Shown here in pieces: positions 1 to 10,382 of a stretch of 64,000 nt of DNA. This DNA comes from Halictus rubicundus. Taxonomy: Eukaryota > Arthropoda > Insecta > Hymenoptera > Halictidae. Position 1 is the stretch's first letter. Each line of letters begins with the position of its first letter. The stretch is taken from positions 16,305,257 to 16,369,256 of the forward strand of contig NC_135156.1 in NCBI RefSeq assembly GCF_050948215.1, written 5' to 3'. The position numbers were made by a program, and so were the translations under genes. Below the pieces are notes generated by a model. That model was not told the origin of the DNA, made no database searches, and was given only the letters and a program-made list of their open reading frames with translations.

Positions 1-1219
1 GAAGTTTCAGGAAATATGGAAAGAATGTTATAATATCGCACTATTTAAAATTTTTGAAACTGTTTGACACGTTTGCTGTCAGCGACGCACACGTGCTTTG
101 CTAATGATTGAAACAATTTTGCTCAAAGGTCCCACAGCGACTTGGATTCGCTTTAAAGTCCACGGTCCAGCGATGAGACTATTTTTGCAAGTTTCGAAGC
201 ATTTTTAAATGTTGACCAACCCCCGGGAGGGACGCGTTCGGCGCGCAATGCGTCGACACGGAATAAACGAGCGTCGAATTTTCGTTGCAGAGTGCCACGC
301 ATGACGCGAACGGAGAACAGTGTCGCAAAGCCGAGGCGTCGATGGTAAACGGTAGATGCAGGGGACGGTGAATGTTGGAGGAAACAGAATGTCCAGCGAG
401 CAACCGCGAGCGAGCGCCGTTGCGACCACGGGTAAGTGCTGGATGATTCGCACGTGCTTTGTTTATTCGCGAGGATCCATCGCGAAAGCGAAAACGACGC
501 TGGCGGCTACATATCGTCCGTCGGTCGATCGAGGAATCGTTGGCGCGGGATCTCGACGCGGGGCTTTCATTCATCGTTTCGAATATATTTTCGATCCGTG
601 CCGCCCCCCCCCCCTTCTCTCCCGCGATCCCACTTGTTGCCATTCAGCGCCGAGACGCTACGCGACGCGGCGGGACGCGCTATAGATCATCGGCGCACAG
701 TGGTCGGTTTTGCAAAAAAAAACTGGGAACAAAATTATGACTTGAACACGCCTGTTAATTTTTGTAGATGTATCTTTGTGAACATCATCGTTTTTCTAAT
801 GAAAACCCCATCACGCCTGTTACAATGAAGTAATACACGTGAAACCGATCTCTGTGTTCGCACTCCTTGAAAATTGAGTTTTACCATGAACAGCGTATTT
901 TTCAGATTCTTTTGTCCCATTTGTCATACTCGCCCACCACTGTGCGACGCGCACCGAGCCAGAATCGCAAGAATACGGACAAAATTCGTGTCTACGTTAA
1001 TTAGACGTTATCAATCACTTGTATAACAGAGGTGGGCTCGGTTCACGAAATACGTACTTCATTCATCTCTGTTTTGAACTGAAACCAAATTCTGTCGATA
1101 GGTGACCATTAACGAAAATATAAGAGTACATGTTTTCGTCTAGAAAACCGCAAACCGCTGCATTAATCTCAAGCTTTAGGACTTTAGCATAAATATTTCT
1201 TCTTCTCTTTCATATGATT
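1..1219. other. Non-coding stretch with a CpG-rich patch
   Basis: No gene is recognised. About 200-700 is CpG-rich and includes a C-run at 603-612; the rest is AT-rich. Overlapping short ORFs on both strands look like chance ORFs of CpG-rich DNA. Confidence 0.5.
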
Positions 1220-1444
1220 TTAACACTAGAACTACCGAGCAATAAATGCGACTGACGTATATTGTTTTGTAACCGTGACAAGACTGTGTCCATTTAGACT
1301 TCACACAACTTCCGTCGTAACGAGTGCTTCTATGAAGAAGTGCATTCAAAAATTTCCGACGAAGACACTTTTACAATTTCAGTAATTGTGAAAGAAAAAA
1401 TTAGGAACCAGTCATTCTGACTGGTCCGGTAGTTCTGGTGTTGA
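1220..1444. mobile_element. Family B TTAA inverted-repeat element
   Basis: The left end reads TTAACACTAGAACTACCG and the right end CGGTAGTTCTGGTGTTGA, giving about 16 bp of inverted repeat next to TTAA (right copy decayed to TTGA). Just inside the right end is the family's small palindrome, here GTCATTCTGACTGGTCC. At 225 bp it matches the length of other family B copies such as 15838-16064. It has no coding capacity. The TTAA target suggests mobilisation by a piggyBac-like transposase; this is inference. Confidence 0.6.
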
Positions 1445-2385
1445 TAAGTCGAACATAATGCGACAGTCTGTATAAAAATTCCCATAATATCAGACCGATC
1501 TAATTAACTTCGATATCAGACTGATCTGAAAAACTTCCGGATCCGAAAATTGCGCATGCAATCTTGTTTATTCGACAAACAACACAATAAGAACGAATGT
1601 GGGAAGCTAGTGAAAAATTAATTTCGGCACTGAACGTGTTTGCTGCATACCATTTGATCCACTGCGTTTCGTCGTGAACCTGTAAAATCCGCAGTCTGGT
1701 GATCAAGGTCTGTTCTCCATTCAGTGTTTCTCGGACGAGCGTAAGCTCGCGAGCGGACCTAATTAGAGCTTACCTCACGACGCGAACATTTCCGGGCCGA
1801 ATTCCACCTATTTCGACGGAAATGGCCGACGGTGCGACGCGCGATGTAATTCGACGAGGGGAGGGAAGAGGAAAAGATATACCCGCGCTTCTGCGTAGGA
1901 GACGCGGCGGTGATTATTATTTCGGACTACTCGCGCGCTATTTCGGGACCGTAGCGATTTATCGTGCAGGTCGAACCGCGATCGTGGGCGTCCGAGATGG
2001 GACGGAACAACGGAACGGAAGAGCGACGGGGGACCGCGGCCGTCGGACAGGTAAAAATAAATGGCGGGGCGAGGCGCGGTCTCCTACGATCCGAAATAGA
2101 CGGTCGATCGTCGATCGCTGTCGTTCGTTACCGGTTTCCAAGATGGTATCTCGGTTCCGTTCGGCGCGCCACTCTATTTTTAACCCCGAGATTAGCAAAG
2201 CGGCTTTCAACGCTGCCTAATCTTTTCCCTGAATAAACCGTGTTTCGATCACTTTCGTAGAAACAAAGCGCCCACGGGTCCACCGAGAAGTAACGCCGTC
2301 GCGAAGCGAGTATTTTCTATCCTGAGCGTGTACGCGATCGTTACGATTGTCGCTGCCTTGACCTAGCAACTTCTTCTCTTATGAA
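1445..2385. other. Non-coding; D-type end and CpG-rich patch
   Basis: Around 1640-1700 lies a degenerate right end of family D (AAAATCCGCAGTCTGG). From about 1730 to 2220 the sequence is CpG-rich, with open frames on both strands and no recognisable protein. No gene is supported. Confidence 0.45.
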
Positions 2386-2677
2386 TAGACTGCGGATTTT
2401 ATGCGTTTATCGTGCGAGCACAATCCTGCGATCACCCTGGAAGAATTTAACCCTGGCAGTCTAGAACTTGAACATGTATTCCAGAATTTTGTTTAGATTT
2501 TCTCAAAGCTTGGAACGGTGAAAGTGTGTTAGCCGTGGCCAGAAACGCCCCAGGCTGCCCACGGAGGGTTAAGAATACCGTAGTATGTATTGTTTTCGAC
2601 GTTTATTGATTAAACGAAGGAGTTTTATTTATCCTCCATTCAGAAGCGTCTTATATTGCACGAAGATCCGCAGTCTA
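2386..2677. mobile_element. Family D TA-bounded inverted-repeat element
   Basis: It begins TAGACTGCGGATTTTATGCG and ends CGAAGATCCGCAGTCTA, inverted repeats flanked by TA, so Tc1/mariner-type ends are likely. Inside is a second inverted-repeat element bounded by TTAA (2457-2572). No ORF belongs to it. Other copies are at 37400, 45080, 45660, 58044 and 63268. Confidence 0.6.
2457..2572. mobile_element. Short TTAA element nested in the family D copy
   Basis: It starts TTAACCCTGGCAG and ends CTGCCCACGGAGGGTTAA. The termini are partly inverted and bounded by TTAA. At 116 bp it is a non-coding MITE-like insertion inside the 2386-2677 element. Confidence 0.4.
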
Positions 2678-2729
2678 TCGCTGATGAGAAGTGAAAGAGG
2701 TTCGAAAGAAGTTATCGTTCTTACCCGAT

Positions 2730-2975
2730 TCAGCAGGTCCGTTTCGGGATGTGAGCTATTCGACGGCTCCTTAAGTGCGACATGTTTCGTTTATGGAGGT
2801 CGATGATCGAGATCAACATCACCGTGAGAATTCCCAAGATCTTGATCAGCATCAGCATCCTCGTGTCGTGTTCCGGGGAGCCGGTCCACGACAGAAACTC
2901 GACCAGGTCCTTCGCCATTTGCGACTCGGTCGCCGGTGTACCGTCCTCGTAATCGACCATGCCGTCGAACAGTAT
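2730..2975 (-). CDS. Cyt-c1: Cytochrome c1-like exon 3 and stop
   Basis: Encodes residues 194-274: the DYEDGTPAT segment, the membrane anchor and a basic matrix-side tail, then TGA at 2732-2730. The acceptor is ACTCGCAG|ATACTG after a 96-bp intron. Confidence 0.83.
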   Translation of the reverse strand: MLFDGMVDYEDGTPATESQMAKDLVEFLSWTGSPEHDTRMLMLIKILGILTVMLISIIDLHKRNMSHLRSRRIAHIPKRTC

Positions 2976-5626
2976 CTGCGAGTATGATGCGAGAATGACA
3001 CCGTGGTGTAGTCGGGAGAAAAGATGGAGGAAAGGAAAGAGAAAAACAACGCGTGGGCGACGCTCGCGTACTTTAGCCATTCCGGTGACGGTACCAGGAA
3101 AATACGGGTTGAAGTGTTGCCCGTCGCCTAAATGCACGCCCGCCGGCGGATCTTTCCAGCCGGTTAGGTAGGAGAAGACGTAATTGGGGCCGTTCTCTCT
3201 CCCGTACACTATGTACGTCAGATCCGGTGGATAGCTGCCAAAGTTTGCGGCCCTGGACGCCTGCTCGTTCGGGAACGGCGGCGGCATCTTCTCCGACACT
3301 TTCGCCGGCCTCTTGAAATAGTTACCCTCCTCGTCGGGGCCGTCGTCCACCTGTGCCGAAAAACGGTCCCATTTGTTCTCTCGTGGCGCTCGAGTTTTAC
3401 CATTCTGCCCGCAATCCTTAACCAGTGGACTGTGGAGTTTAATTTGAAAAATCCCTCGCGGCGCGGAAATAACATCAAGCGATGATACGCGCAGGCTAAA
3501 TGCCGCCATTATATTTACGAAAACACTAAAGCTAAATGAGAGAGAATTACGTTTTTATTCGAGATGAAATTAACAATTCATTAACGTTAACCGCTATAGA
3601 GTTTCCGATCGACGTGTATACACGCCGAACGCGCTTAATTGGTTAAGGAGCCGGTCTCTGTGGATTCCCGATAAGGCAGAGTGACTACATTACCGACAAA
3701 AAATGGTTTTACGCGTTTCAAGTTTTCGTCCTTAAATAAGAATATTTTGTCGCTGGTAAAGGGCTCGTTCGATAGAGGAAGGTTCAATATAGTGCGCGCT
3801 GGTCAGGAGCTGCCGAGATTATGCAGATATTTGGTAATATAAGCGTGTGAAGTAGGCCAAAAATTGACGATGCGCGTGACGTGGAATCTGAGCATTTTTA
3901 TGCCATTGGATGAGTTTGCACTGTTGCATTGGACGAGAAAATATATCTAGTTACAAATTGAGCTATCATTTCAGAAGGCTTATTTCCCCAACACCTGGAA
4001 AATAGCTAAAGTTATTCAAAATTAAAACCGGGTAAAAATCACAAGTTTCCCGCTGGCTTCAGACCTATTAGTCTACTGCCCATTCTAGCTAAACTTTTCG
4101 AAAAAATCATCTACCAAATGCTAAAGCATGTATTCAGAAGGCTAAATTGAACTATAATTTGTTTTGATTCTGTTGCGAAATAAAGGCGAAAACTTGAAGC
4201 ACGTTTCTGGCTAGTCAGAATTCATAATATCGAGAATACAGAGCAAAAAATGTGACAAGTTTAGTCACAGACTTAAGACCAAGACGGATCTTAAGTCTGT
4301 GAATGGAAATTATTAATTAAAAGGTCACGTGACTACTCCGGGCCGTTAAATAATCTTTTTTTAAATTGCTGTTGGTCGTGATCAGGACGAAAAAGACGTA
4401 GAAGTCACAGATTTTTAAGTAGTTGATCTGTTTCTGTACTGAACAAATTAAAAGGTGCCTTTTTGTGGATCCAAGTAAATGCACGCACAAAGTTTCATCG
4501 AAATCGACCAAGGTTGCTATGAAATATGATCGACTGAGGGTAGCAAAAATTGTAAGAAACAAGGTTTTCGATCCCGATGAAATTTTGTGCAGGTATATAA
4601 CTTGCTTGGATTAAAAAAAAAGGCATGTTTAAAGTTTTCATTAGAGGCACCGATAGAACATTGAAAAATCGTAACTTTTACGTTTTTCTTCTCAACTGCG
4701 ACCAACAGCAATTTTAAACACTAGGTTTACGGAGCACTAAAAATGACCATTTTACATCACTTCACAAAAATAACACGATTGTATCTATCAAAATTTGTGC
4801 CCATCTTTTTAACCCTTTGCACTCGAAGCCATTTTAACCCCAGAACAAAACATTTCTTCCGACCTAGAATATTTCCCTTTTATAGATTTTTTTCAGATTA
4901 CACATACAAAAATAGTGCGATTTACTCGTACAATATTCATATATCGAACTCAATATATTTTGAATAATGATACAGCAATTTTTAGTGGCGCCTTACAGTC
5001 GTCATTCGAGTGCCAAGCGTTAACGATATATATCCAAAGAAATCAATTTGTTAAATAATTCCTCGTGGATGCATCGTTACAATCTGAATATTCGTAAATT
5101 AAAAATATTAGGATCCGTCATTTTGACGGGTCCCGTAAATCTAGCGTTAAGAAAGATTATGCCCATCAAACCCGTGTTAAACTAATCCGTGTAAAATTTC
5201 CAAAAAATTCGAGTGATTGGTCGACATTTGCAAAAGTTATTCGTGTTCGAGGGGTGTAGATATACTTCGTGCGAGGGGCGGATAAGGGTGGAACGTTTTC
5301 GTCGGTTTTAATGGTGGCATAGTAACCTCGTACTCTTCGGCGATCGCGCGTGCCTCCTCCGCGGTGTGAGTCTCGTCTATCAGGTCCATGAAGCGGACGA
5401 ATTGGAGGCTGTGACAAGTGGAGCAGACTGTCCGATAGACTTGCCAGCCCCTTCGCAGGGCCGCGTGATCGAACGTTTGGAACATGCGTAAGAACTGCCA
5501 AGGGTAGCTCGGCAACTCGGTCGGGCTTCTCGGGCCCGCCTTCACCGAGTCGTTCAACAGATAGAGAACCGTTCCGCAGCTCCCGATCGCAAGTCCCGCG
5601 AGCCGGACGATCCAGCTCTGAGCCAT
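2730..5626 (-). CDS. Cyt-c1: Cytochrome c1-family haem protein (complex III), divergent copy
   Basis: Three exons (5327-5626, 3072-3350, 2730-2975) join in phase 0 to 274 aa. Cytochrome c1 carries electrons from the Rieske protein to cytochrome c in the bc1 complex of the mitochondrial inner membrane. Visible features are the haem motif C68-S-T-C-H72, the PYFPG segment followed by axial ligand Met191, a DYEDGTPAT segment, and a C-terminal membrane anchor at about 229-253 with a basic tail. A TGA lies in frame directly before the ATG, so the start is firm unless the gene is spliced upstream. The presequence is therefore short: one hydrophobic sorting stretch (about 7-24) without the usual long amphipathic part. 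Canonical c1 has GMAPP after the axial Met; here it is GMAK. The divergence suggests a lineage paralogue like the second c1 genes of flies. Intron 1 contains MITEs and a retroelement fragment. Confidence 0.85.
3072..3350 (-). CDS. Cyt-c1: Cytochrome c1-like exon 2
   Basis: Encodes residues 101-193, from VDDGPDEEGN to the haem ligand Met191 in PYFPGTVTGMAK. The acceptor is GGCACAG|GTGGAC and the donor AAA|GTACGC. All 93 codons are in phase 0. Confidence 0.85.
3418..3646. mobile_element. Family H TTAA element in cytochrome c1 intron 1
   Basis: It starts TTAACCAGTGGACTGTGGAG and ends GCGCTTAATTGGTTAA. The inverted ends and interior match the copies at 44254-44497 and 49161-49361 (opposite orientation). 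It creates a false read-through ORF upstream of c1 exon 2. Confidence 0.6.
3770..4350. repeat. Interspersed repeat shared with 17120-17715
   Basis: The segment 4185-4350 matches 17216-17300 plus 17614-17714 closely. The segment 3770-3850 matches 17125-17210 in inverted orientation. This copy is the unoccupied version: at 4273-4276 it has one TTAA where the other copy has the 17301-17613 insertion. It lies in cytochrome c1 intron 1. Confidence 0.6.
3945..4150 (+). pseudogene. Non-LTR retrotransposon reverse-transcriptase fragment
   Basis: One frame reads FPNTWKIAKVI. After a stop and frame change, another reads GFRPISLLPILAKLFEKII. The order W-K-x-A-K-V-I then F/Y-R-P-I-S-L-L-P-x-L-x-K-L-F-E-K is the fingerprint of jockey/CR1-type reverse transcriptases. 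Only about 65 codons remain, with a frameshift, so it is a dead fragment. Confidence 0.65.
4714..5150. mobile_element. Family B TTAA element carrying a nested A element
   Basis: The left end is TTAAACACTAGGTTTACGGA and the right end CCCGTAAATCTAGCGTTAA, with the palindrome GTCATTTTGACGGGT just inside. Taking out the nested 4809-5023 element leaves about 220 bp that aligns with the uninterrupted copy at 15838-16064. Confidence 0.65.
4809..5023. mobile_element. Family A TTAA element nested in a B element
   Basis: It starts TTAACCCTTTGCACTCGAAG and ends TTCGAGTGCCAAGCGTTAA, about 17 bp of inverted repeat. The related B copy at 15838-16064 runs straight through this point, so the insertion is secondary. 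Confidence 0.65.
5327..5626 (-). CDS. Cyt-c1: Cytochrome c1-like exon 1
   Basis: Encodes residues 1-100: ATG at 5626, hydrophobic sorting segment, the SYPW region, and the haem-binding CSTCH at 68-72. The donor is GAG|GTTACT at 5326, phase 0. Open frame continues past the donor but stops being c1-like. Confidence 0.85.
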
Positions 5627-5960
5627 TCAACCGACAAATACGTAAACTCGAGAGGAATCCGTGAACAGAAATCTGTCACACTCGGAGCCTGACGACAGAC
5701 GTTGTTTCGATCTGTCGACGGACAACCGACGAGCAACGCGATTTCTCGCGACCACCTTCTTCCGCGTTCGCTCGAAAATCCGACGAGCTGTACAGCGATA
5801 AAGTATCGATAGCTGAACCATCGATAATCGTCAACCGCTATCACGTATCGCGCGTCGCGCTATCACTCTACGTCAGCAATCACATTTGCAACCGCAAACG
5901 CGCATCGCTAATAGCCGCGCGTCCCTCTTTCAGAGATATGACCGTGTCTTGTAGTCGTTT
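5627..5960 (-). promoter_or_regulatory. Probable 5' flank and promoter of the cytochrome c1-like gene
   Basis: Moderately GC-rich sequence directly upstream of the c1 start. No TATA box is obvious. Assigned by position only. Confidence 0.3.
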
Positions 5961-8820
5961 TCACACGTTCGCTGCCACGTGAATTCTACGCGTGCCAAGC
6001 AAATTTCAACTATTCGATTCATAGAAGCGATCGACGTTATTAGTATGATTGCGGAAGTCCATGCGAACGCGTATTTTTAAAGGAAACCGTTAAAAGAACC
6101 GGGACCTTGAACGAAATTTGTGTTGCGATTAGAAAAATACATCTTTTATTTTACGTTTATTGCATAATGCGTACGCTTTGCATAACTTGGTTGAAAAACA
6201 TATGCTATTACTGAATATGCAATTATTTGTCGTGCATTTTTACCATTCTGATCAAATTAAAGAGGCTGTTCAATCATTCGAGCACCGATGCCATCGTCGT
6301 TAAAATTGCACAACAAGCGCTCCAGCAAGATCAACTTGTTCCAAAGTTAATGTACATTAAGGTTCATTTAAACACGTTACCACCAGCAATATATGAATCG
6401 TATAAAAATTAATACTACGTTAGAAGAGAATTTAGGATTCTCTATATTGTCCAAGATTTCAAGTATTTTAAATAACGGAGGCATTCAAGGACCAATACAT
6501 TTAAATACGCACCGATCACTTCGTGTGACGTAGAGCGGTCATTTTCCGCGTATAAATTAATTTTGACAGACAAACGCCATCAATTGACGAGATTAAATTT
6601 GGAAAAAACACTTTAAGCAATTTATTCTCACGCGAACTGTAATGTATCGGAATAATTATGAAAAATATTTTGCCATATCCTACTAAATATATTGCTTATT
6701 ATGAATATTGTATATTAACATAATATAATAATATTAATATAACCAGTATAATAAATTGTTATACTACATCTTATACGTACCTAAATATTTTTCACATTTT
6801 TCGTGCATATGCAGCATATTTTTTGTATGCATTTTGCATATTTATCGTGCACAAATTTCGGCAGTCTATTACTTATCAGTCAACAATAACCGATTAATAA
6901 CTAACGAACTTACTCCCTGCGAATTGTATGCGTTCACAATAAAAATAACGCTCTCGCTAATGAAGCTTTCACCTTGTTATCCAGTTTATTTCGGCGTCAA
7001 TATATTGGCACGCAGTGGCGTTCATTTGACAACAGTCATTTTTAAATAATTCTACATATAATGCCAGTCACCGACGACACAACGCGGTGTACAACGTGTT
7101 AACCATATAACGAGACATGCGGTTTTCATGCATTTACGACAAAAATTTGGAAATCAAATGTGTACCAGTAAAAACATTCAAGCTACTCGAAGATGCTATT
7201 GCTCTATTCCCAACACATGTGAAATGCCATCATGAAATTCAATTAATGCCTACGTAGCTGCTGTTTCCGGGCGACTAATGCAGGCAATTTTGATTTCGCA
7301 TGGGAATCACTCTGCACACTTACGGACGTGCAAATCTTCAATCGTGAACACTTTCGACGAGGAACGGCGAATGCAATCGAGATGACAACAATCGTACCAT
7401 AATCACCGCAAACACACGGTGCAGTATATACGATTACTGCGATGCGATGAACGTTGCTCGTCGTAAGAAGGAAATCGAAGGTCCTCCTGGAAGTTGATAG
7501 CGAACTACTTAGTGTATGATTACTATGATAAGATGCGAAGGTGGTCGCCGAATTAAGAAGAAAATGGAAGGTTCCTGGAAGTTGATAGCAACCCTAAGAG
7601 GTTCATGTCCAACGAGGAGGCTCGGTGCAGCATTATCCGATATTGTCTCAGCTATGAAAAATTCGACAGGCAAAACAAGCGTGAGCTCTCATGCTCGCGC
7701 ACCAAGGTCGGCGGCGGCGGCGGCTGCAGCCGCTTCCTTTCGGCGCGGCGATCCTCGCGATATTCCTCGAATACTCGCGCTCGCATGAGCTCGCATGAGC
7801 GAGCGAGCGTCGCGAGCGCTAAAACCGATTCGTTGTTTCGCGAGGCTAGCTTCTCCCGCGGGTTACGTAACGCGCAACCAGCGTTACACAACAGCGTTTT
7901 ACAATAAAGGCGTCGCGTGTATTTCCGCGACGTTATAAATAAACTACTCGGTTATGCTTGGCATTATGCATGCGCGCATATTGGCGAGCTCGTGTACGAA
8001 TCGGACAGCGAGTCGTTTCGTTTCGTTTCGTTTCGTTTCTTCCTCGAGACGCTTCCGCGCGCGCGCGCGCGCGTGCCCGCGACAATGTATGTGATGCACT
8101 GGGTGAAGCACCTAACTCGATCACCTCGAACAACTTAGAAATTATGCGTTGCACGAACAAATGATCTTTATGGGGGACGGGGTACTATGACCTTACGAGT
8201 GGAGGCGTTTAGCAGATTTAAAGGTCAACTTTGATTTCTTCCATTCGACCGTATGCTTTGTTATGCATCGATGCAGTTTTTCTATAAAAATCTTAATTGC
8301 AATGTTCCTAGGAAAAAATCGTATACCAATACCACAAACACGTTTTCTCAGCAATATTCCAATTCAAATTTCTGCTAAACTAATCGTTTAGGGCTCGTAC
8401 TGTTTTGTAAAGAATAAAACACTGCATCGATCGGTGCGTAACGAAATACAGTCACACCTGTTTTTCTGCGGTCCTTTTTTATGCGAATTTTATTTTCTGC
8501 GGTCCTTTTCTATGCGAATTTTATTTTCTGCGATTTCTTTTTTATGCGATATATGAATGCCAACGGTGTTGGCATTATGACACCCTTGTAATGTTCTCAT
8601 CACAAGCAAATGCGCGTTTTGACTACGACGAGTACTATTGAATTATGTGCATTTTGGAAATTGTTTAAAATGAGAAATTAAAGTTTTTTAAAGAAATGCT
8701 TCCGTGTGCAATTTAATTATTTATTTTGCTTGGGAAACACTTTCTCTCTATCCCGTAAATCTTTGACGTATTTTCTAAGGGAGACTTTTTTATGCGGTCC
8801 CTCTCCGCCGCATGAAAAAA
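5961..8820. other. Gene-free AT-rich stretch with a CpG island and short tandem repeats
   Basis: Nothing coding is recognised. Around 7650-8080 is CpG-rich, with (TTTCG)n at 8016-8038 and (CG)n at 8055-8072. At 8455-8550 a roughly 33-bp unit built on TTTTCTGCGGTCCTTTT and TATGCGAATTTTA is repeated about three times. Confidence 0.45.
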
Positions 8821-8821
8821 T

Positions 8822-8965
8822 TTTAACACTTTGACTGCCAAACTAGAAACCTCAAAAAATTCGATAAAATCAAAGTACGTTATTTAATGAAATAAAAATT
8901 GAAAACATTAAATGTATGCTATTGGGAAAGTTTTATCAAACTTTTATGAAGTGAAACATTACGCT
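8822..8965. mobile_element. Partial family C element
   Basis: It begins TTAACACTTTGACTGCCAAA, followed by CTAGAAACCTC. This is the inverted form of the right end of family C copies at 34960-35174 and 51335-51816. No opposite terminus is found, so it is a fragment. Confidence 0.4.
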
Positions 8966-9022
8966 TTCGTTTTGAAATGACTTCTTAAGAAGCATAATGC
9001 GTCTAATGTAGAATCAGACAAT

Positions 9023-10140
9023 CTATTTCTCTTTTTTTTTTGTAACAAAATCTGTAGCCGTAGAAAAATTTCCTTCATTTTCTGTGGATGTTGGCTTTAT
9101 CGTATACAGAACATCCAAAAGTTGCTGAAGATTGGGTGTCGTTTTTTCAGTGGACTCAAAAATTTGGAATTCCTTTGTTAGAGTCCGGCATTTATTTTCT
9201 TCTGCCACCGAACTCTTGACACTAAATTCTTGAAGGCTATCTGCAATTTCTAATTCTGTTTTTCCAGTGATAGTTCCTCATTTTGAGAATCTGAAAGTTT
9301 TTCATTATTTTCATAAGAATCATTCTCATATTTTCGAAAAAGTCTGCTTAGAATTTGTTTTGCCATTTTATACATATCCGCCTGGGATGTTAAATAGAAA
9401 AATGTATCTTCCGAATTTTTTTGCAGAGATTCTGGATTACGCGGATACTTTATAAGGGATACAACAATCTTGTCTCTTCTTTTCGATATTTCTTCTTTAA
9501 CCCTTTTAGTGCCGGAGGCCAATATATCGGCCCTTGCTGCACTGTCGAAAAGTGCCAGAGCCGATATATTGGCCCGCACCTTGTAGCGCTTTACTATTCG
9601 CATCGCGAGAGAACACTATCTCAAAATAAATTTATAATACGTTATAAATGGTGTAATTTCATTACGAGAGAATTCAAATAAATAGTTTTTCGGTTTAACT
9701 TTCCCTTATATTCTATATGTTATATTACCTATAACAATTACTTGTTTCGGATGAGATAATCCGTCCGGCGTCTACCATGTACCTTGGACTTATTCTTTAT
9801 GTTTGTTGTGCAATATTATTTATTTTGTTACAAAATATATTGGAAATGCAAAGAATATACTTTGTGATAAACGGTCTATAGAAAGTTATGATAAAAGAAT
9901 GACTTTTCGTATGTACAATTATGTTTTGAAAGAGAGAACTCAATTTTTCTTTTCTTTATGATCACTTATACCTTTGTTATTTATGTAATTTTCAATCCGG
10001 TTATCTTCGCATAGGCACCTCTTTTTCGCCCGGCACTAAAAGGGTTAATAACAACAAGAAACTCATTGCTCAATTCGGTATTCAGCTTTTCTAAAGTTTC
10101 AAATAAGCATTTAAGAGAATTTAAGAATTTATATGTTATA
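9023..10140 (-). pseudogene. Unidentified protein pseudogene split by a TTAA element
   Basis: Minus-strand coding sequence in two open blocks (to 9250 and to 9023) is separated by one frameshift near 9250. Upstream it is interrupted at 9497-10048 by a 552-bp TTAA element. Removing that element with one TTAA restores the same frame into 10049-10140. The product is hydrophilic and Lys/Glu/Ser-rich. A segment around 9330-9420 (EDTFFYLTSQADMYKMAKQI) is faintly like a BESS-type helical motif, but I cannot name the family. Insertion plus frameshift makes it a pseudogene. Confidence 0.4.
9497..10048. mobile_element. Family K TTAA element (552 bp)
   Basis: It starts TTAACCCTTTTAGTGCCGG and ends CCGGCACTAAAAGGGTTAA, 19 bp of exact inverted repeat including the TTAA. 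Near the left end are two inverted copies of a GGCCAATATATCGGC-like motif (9528-9575). Non-coding, piggyBac-type target. Confidence 0.7.
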
Positions 10141-10347
10141 AAACAGTTATTTATTTTATTTATTTTACATAATGTAATATAGAAATGTATTTTATTTTAT
10201 TTTACTATATTGTATTTATGGCGAGCGTTATGGTTGATTTGATTTGTTTTATTTTATTTTATTTTGATATATTGTTATTATTTTATATTTCTAGGTCCGT
10301 TTTTTTTTTATTATGTTCTTATACTTATTATATTGAAAAGCGACAGT

Positions 10348-10382
<35 letters not shown>

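Noticed and set aside
2730..3509. 259-codon ORF reading through cytochrome c1 exons 3 and 2 into a MITE
   Set aside because: It includes a 96-bp intron with GT-AG borders, and its N-terminus comes from family H. The spliced model matches cytochrome c1 better.
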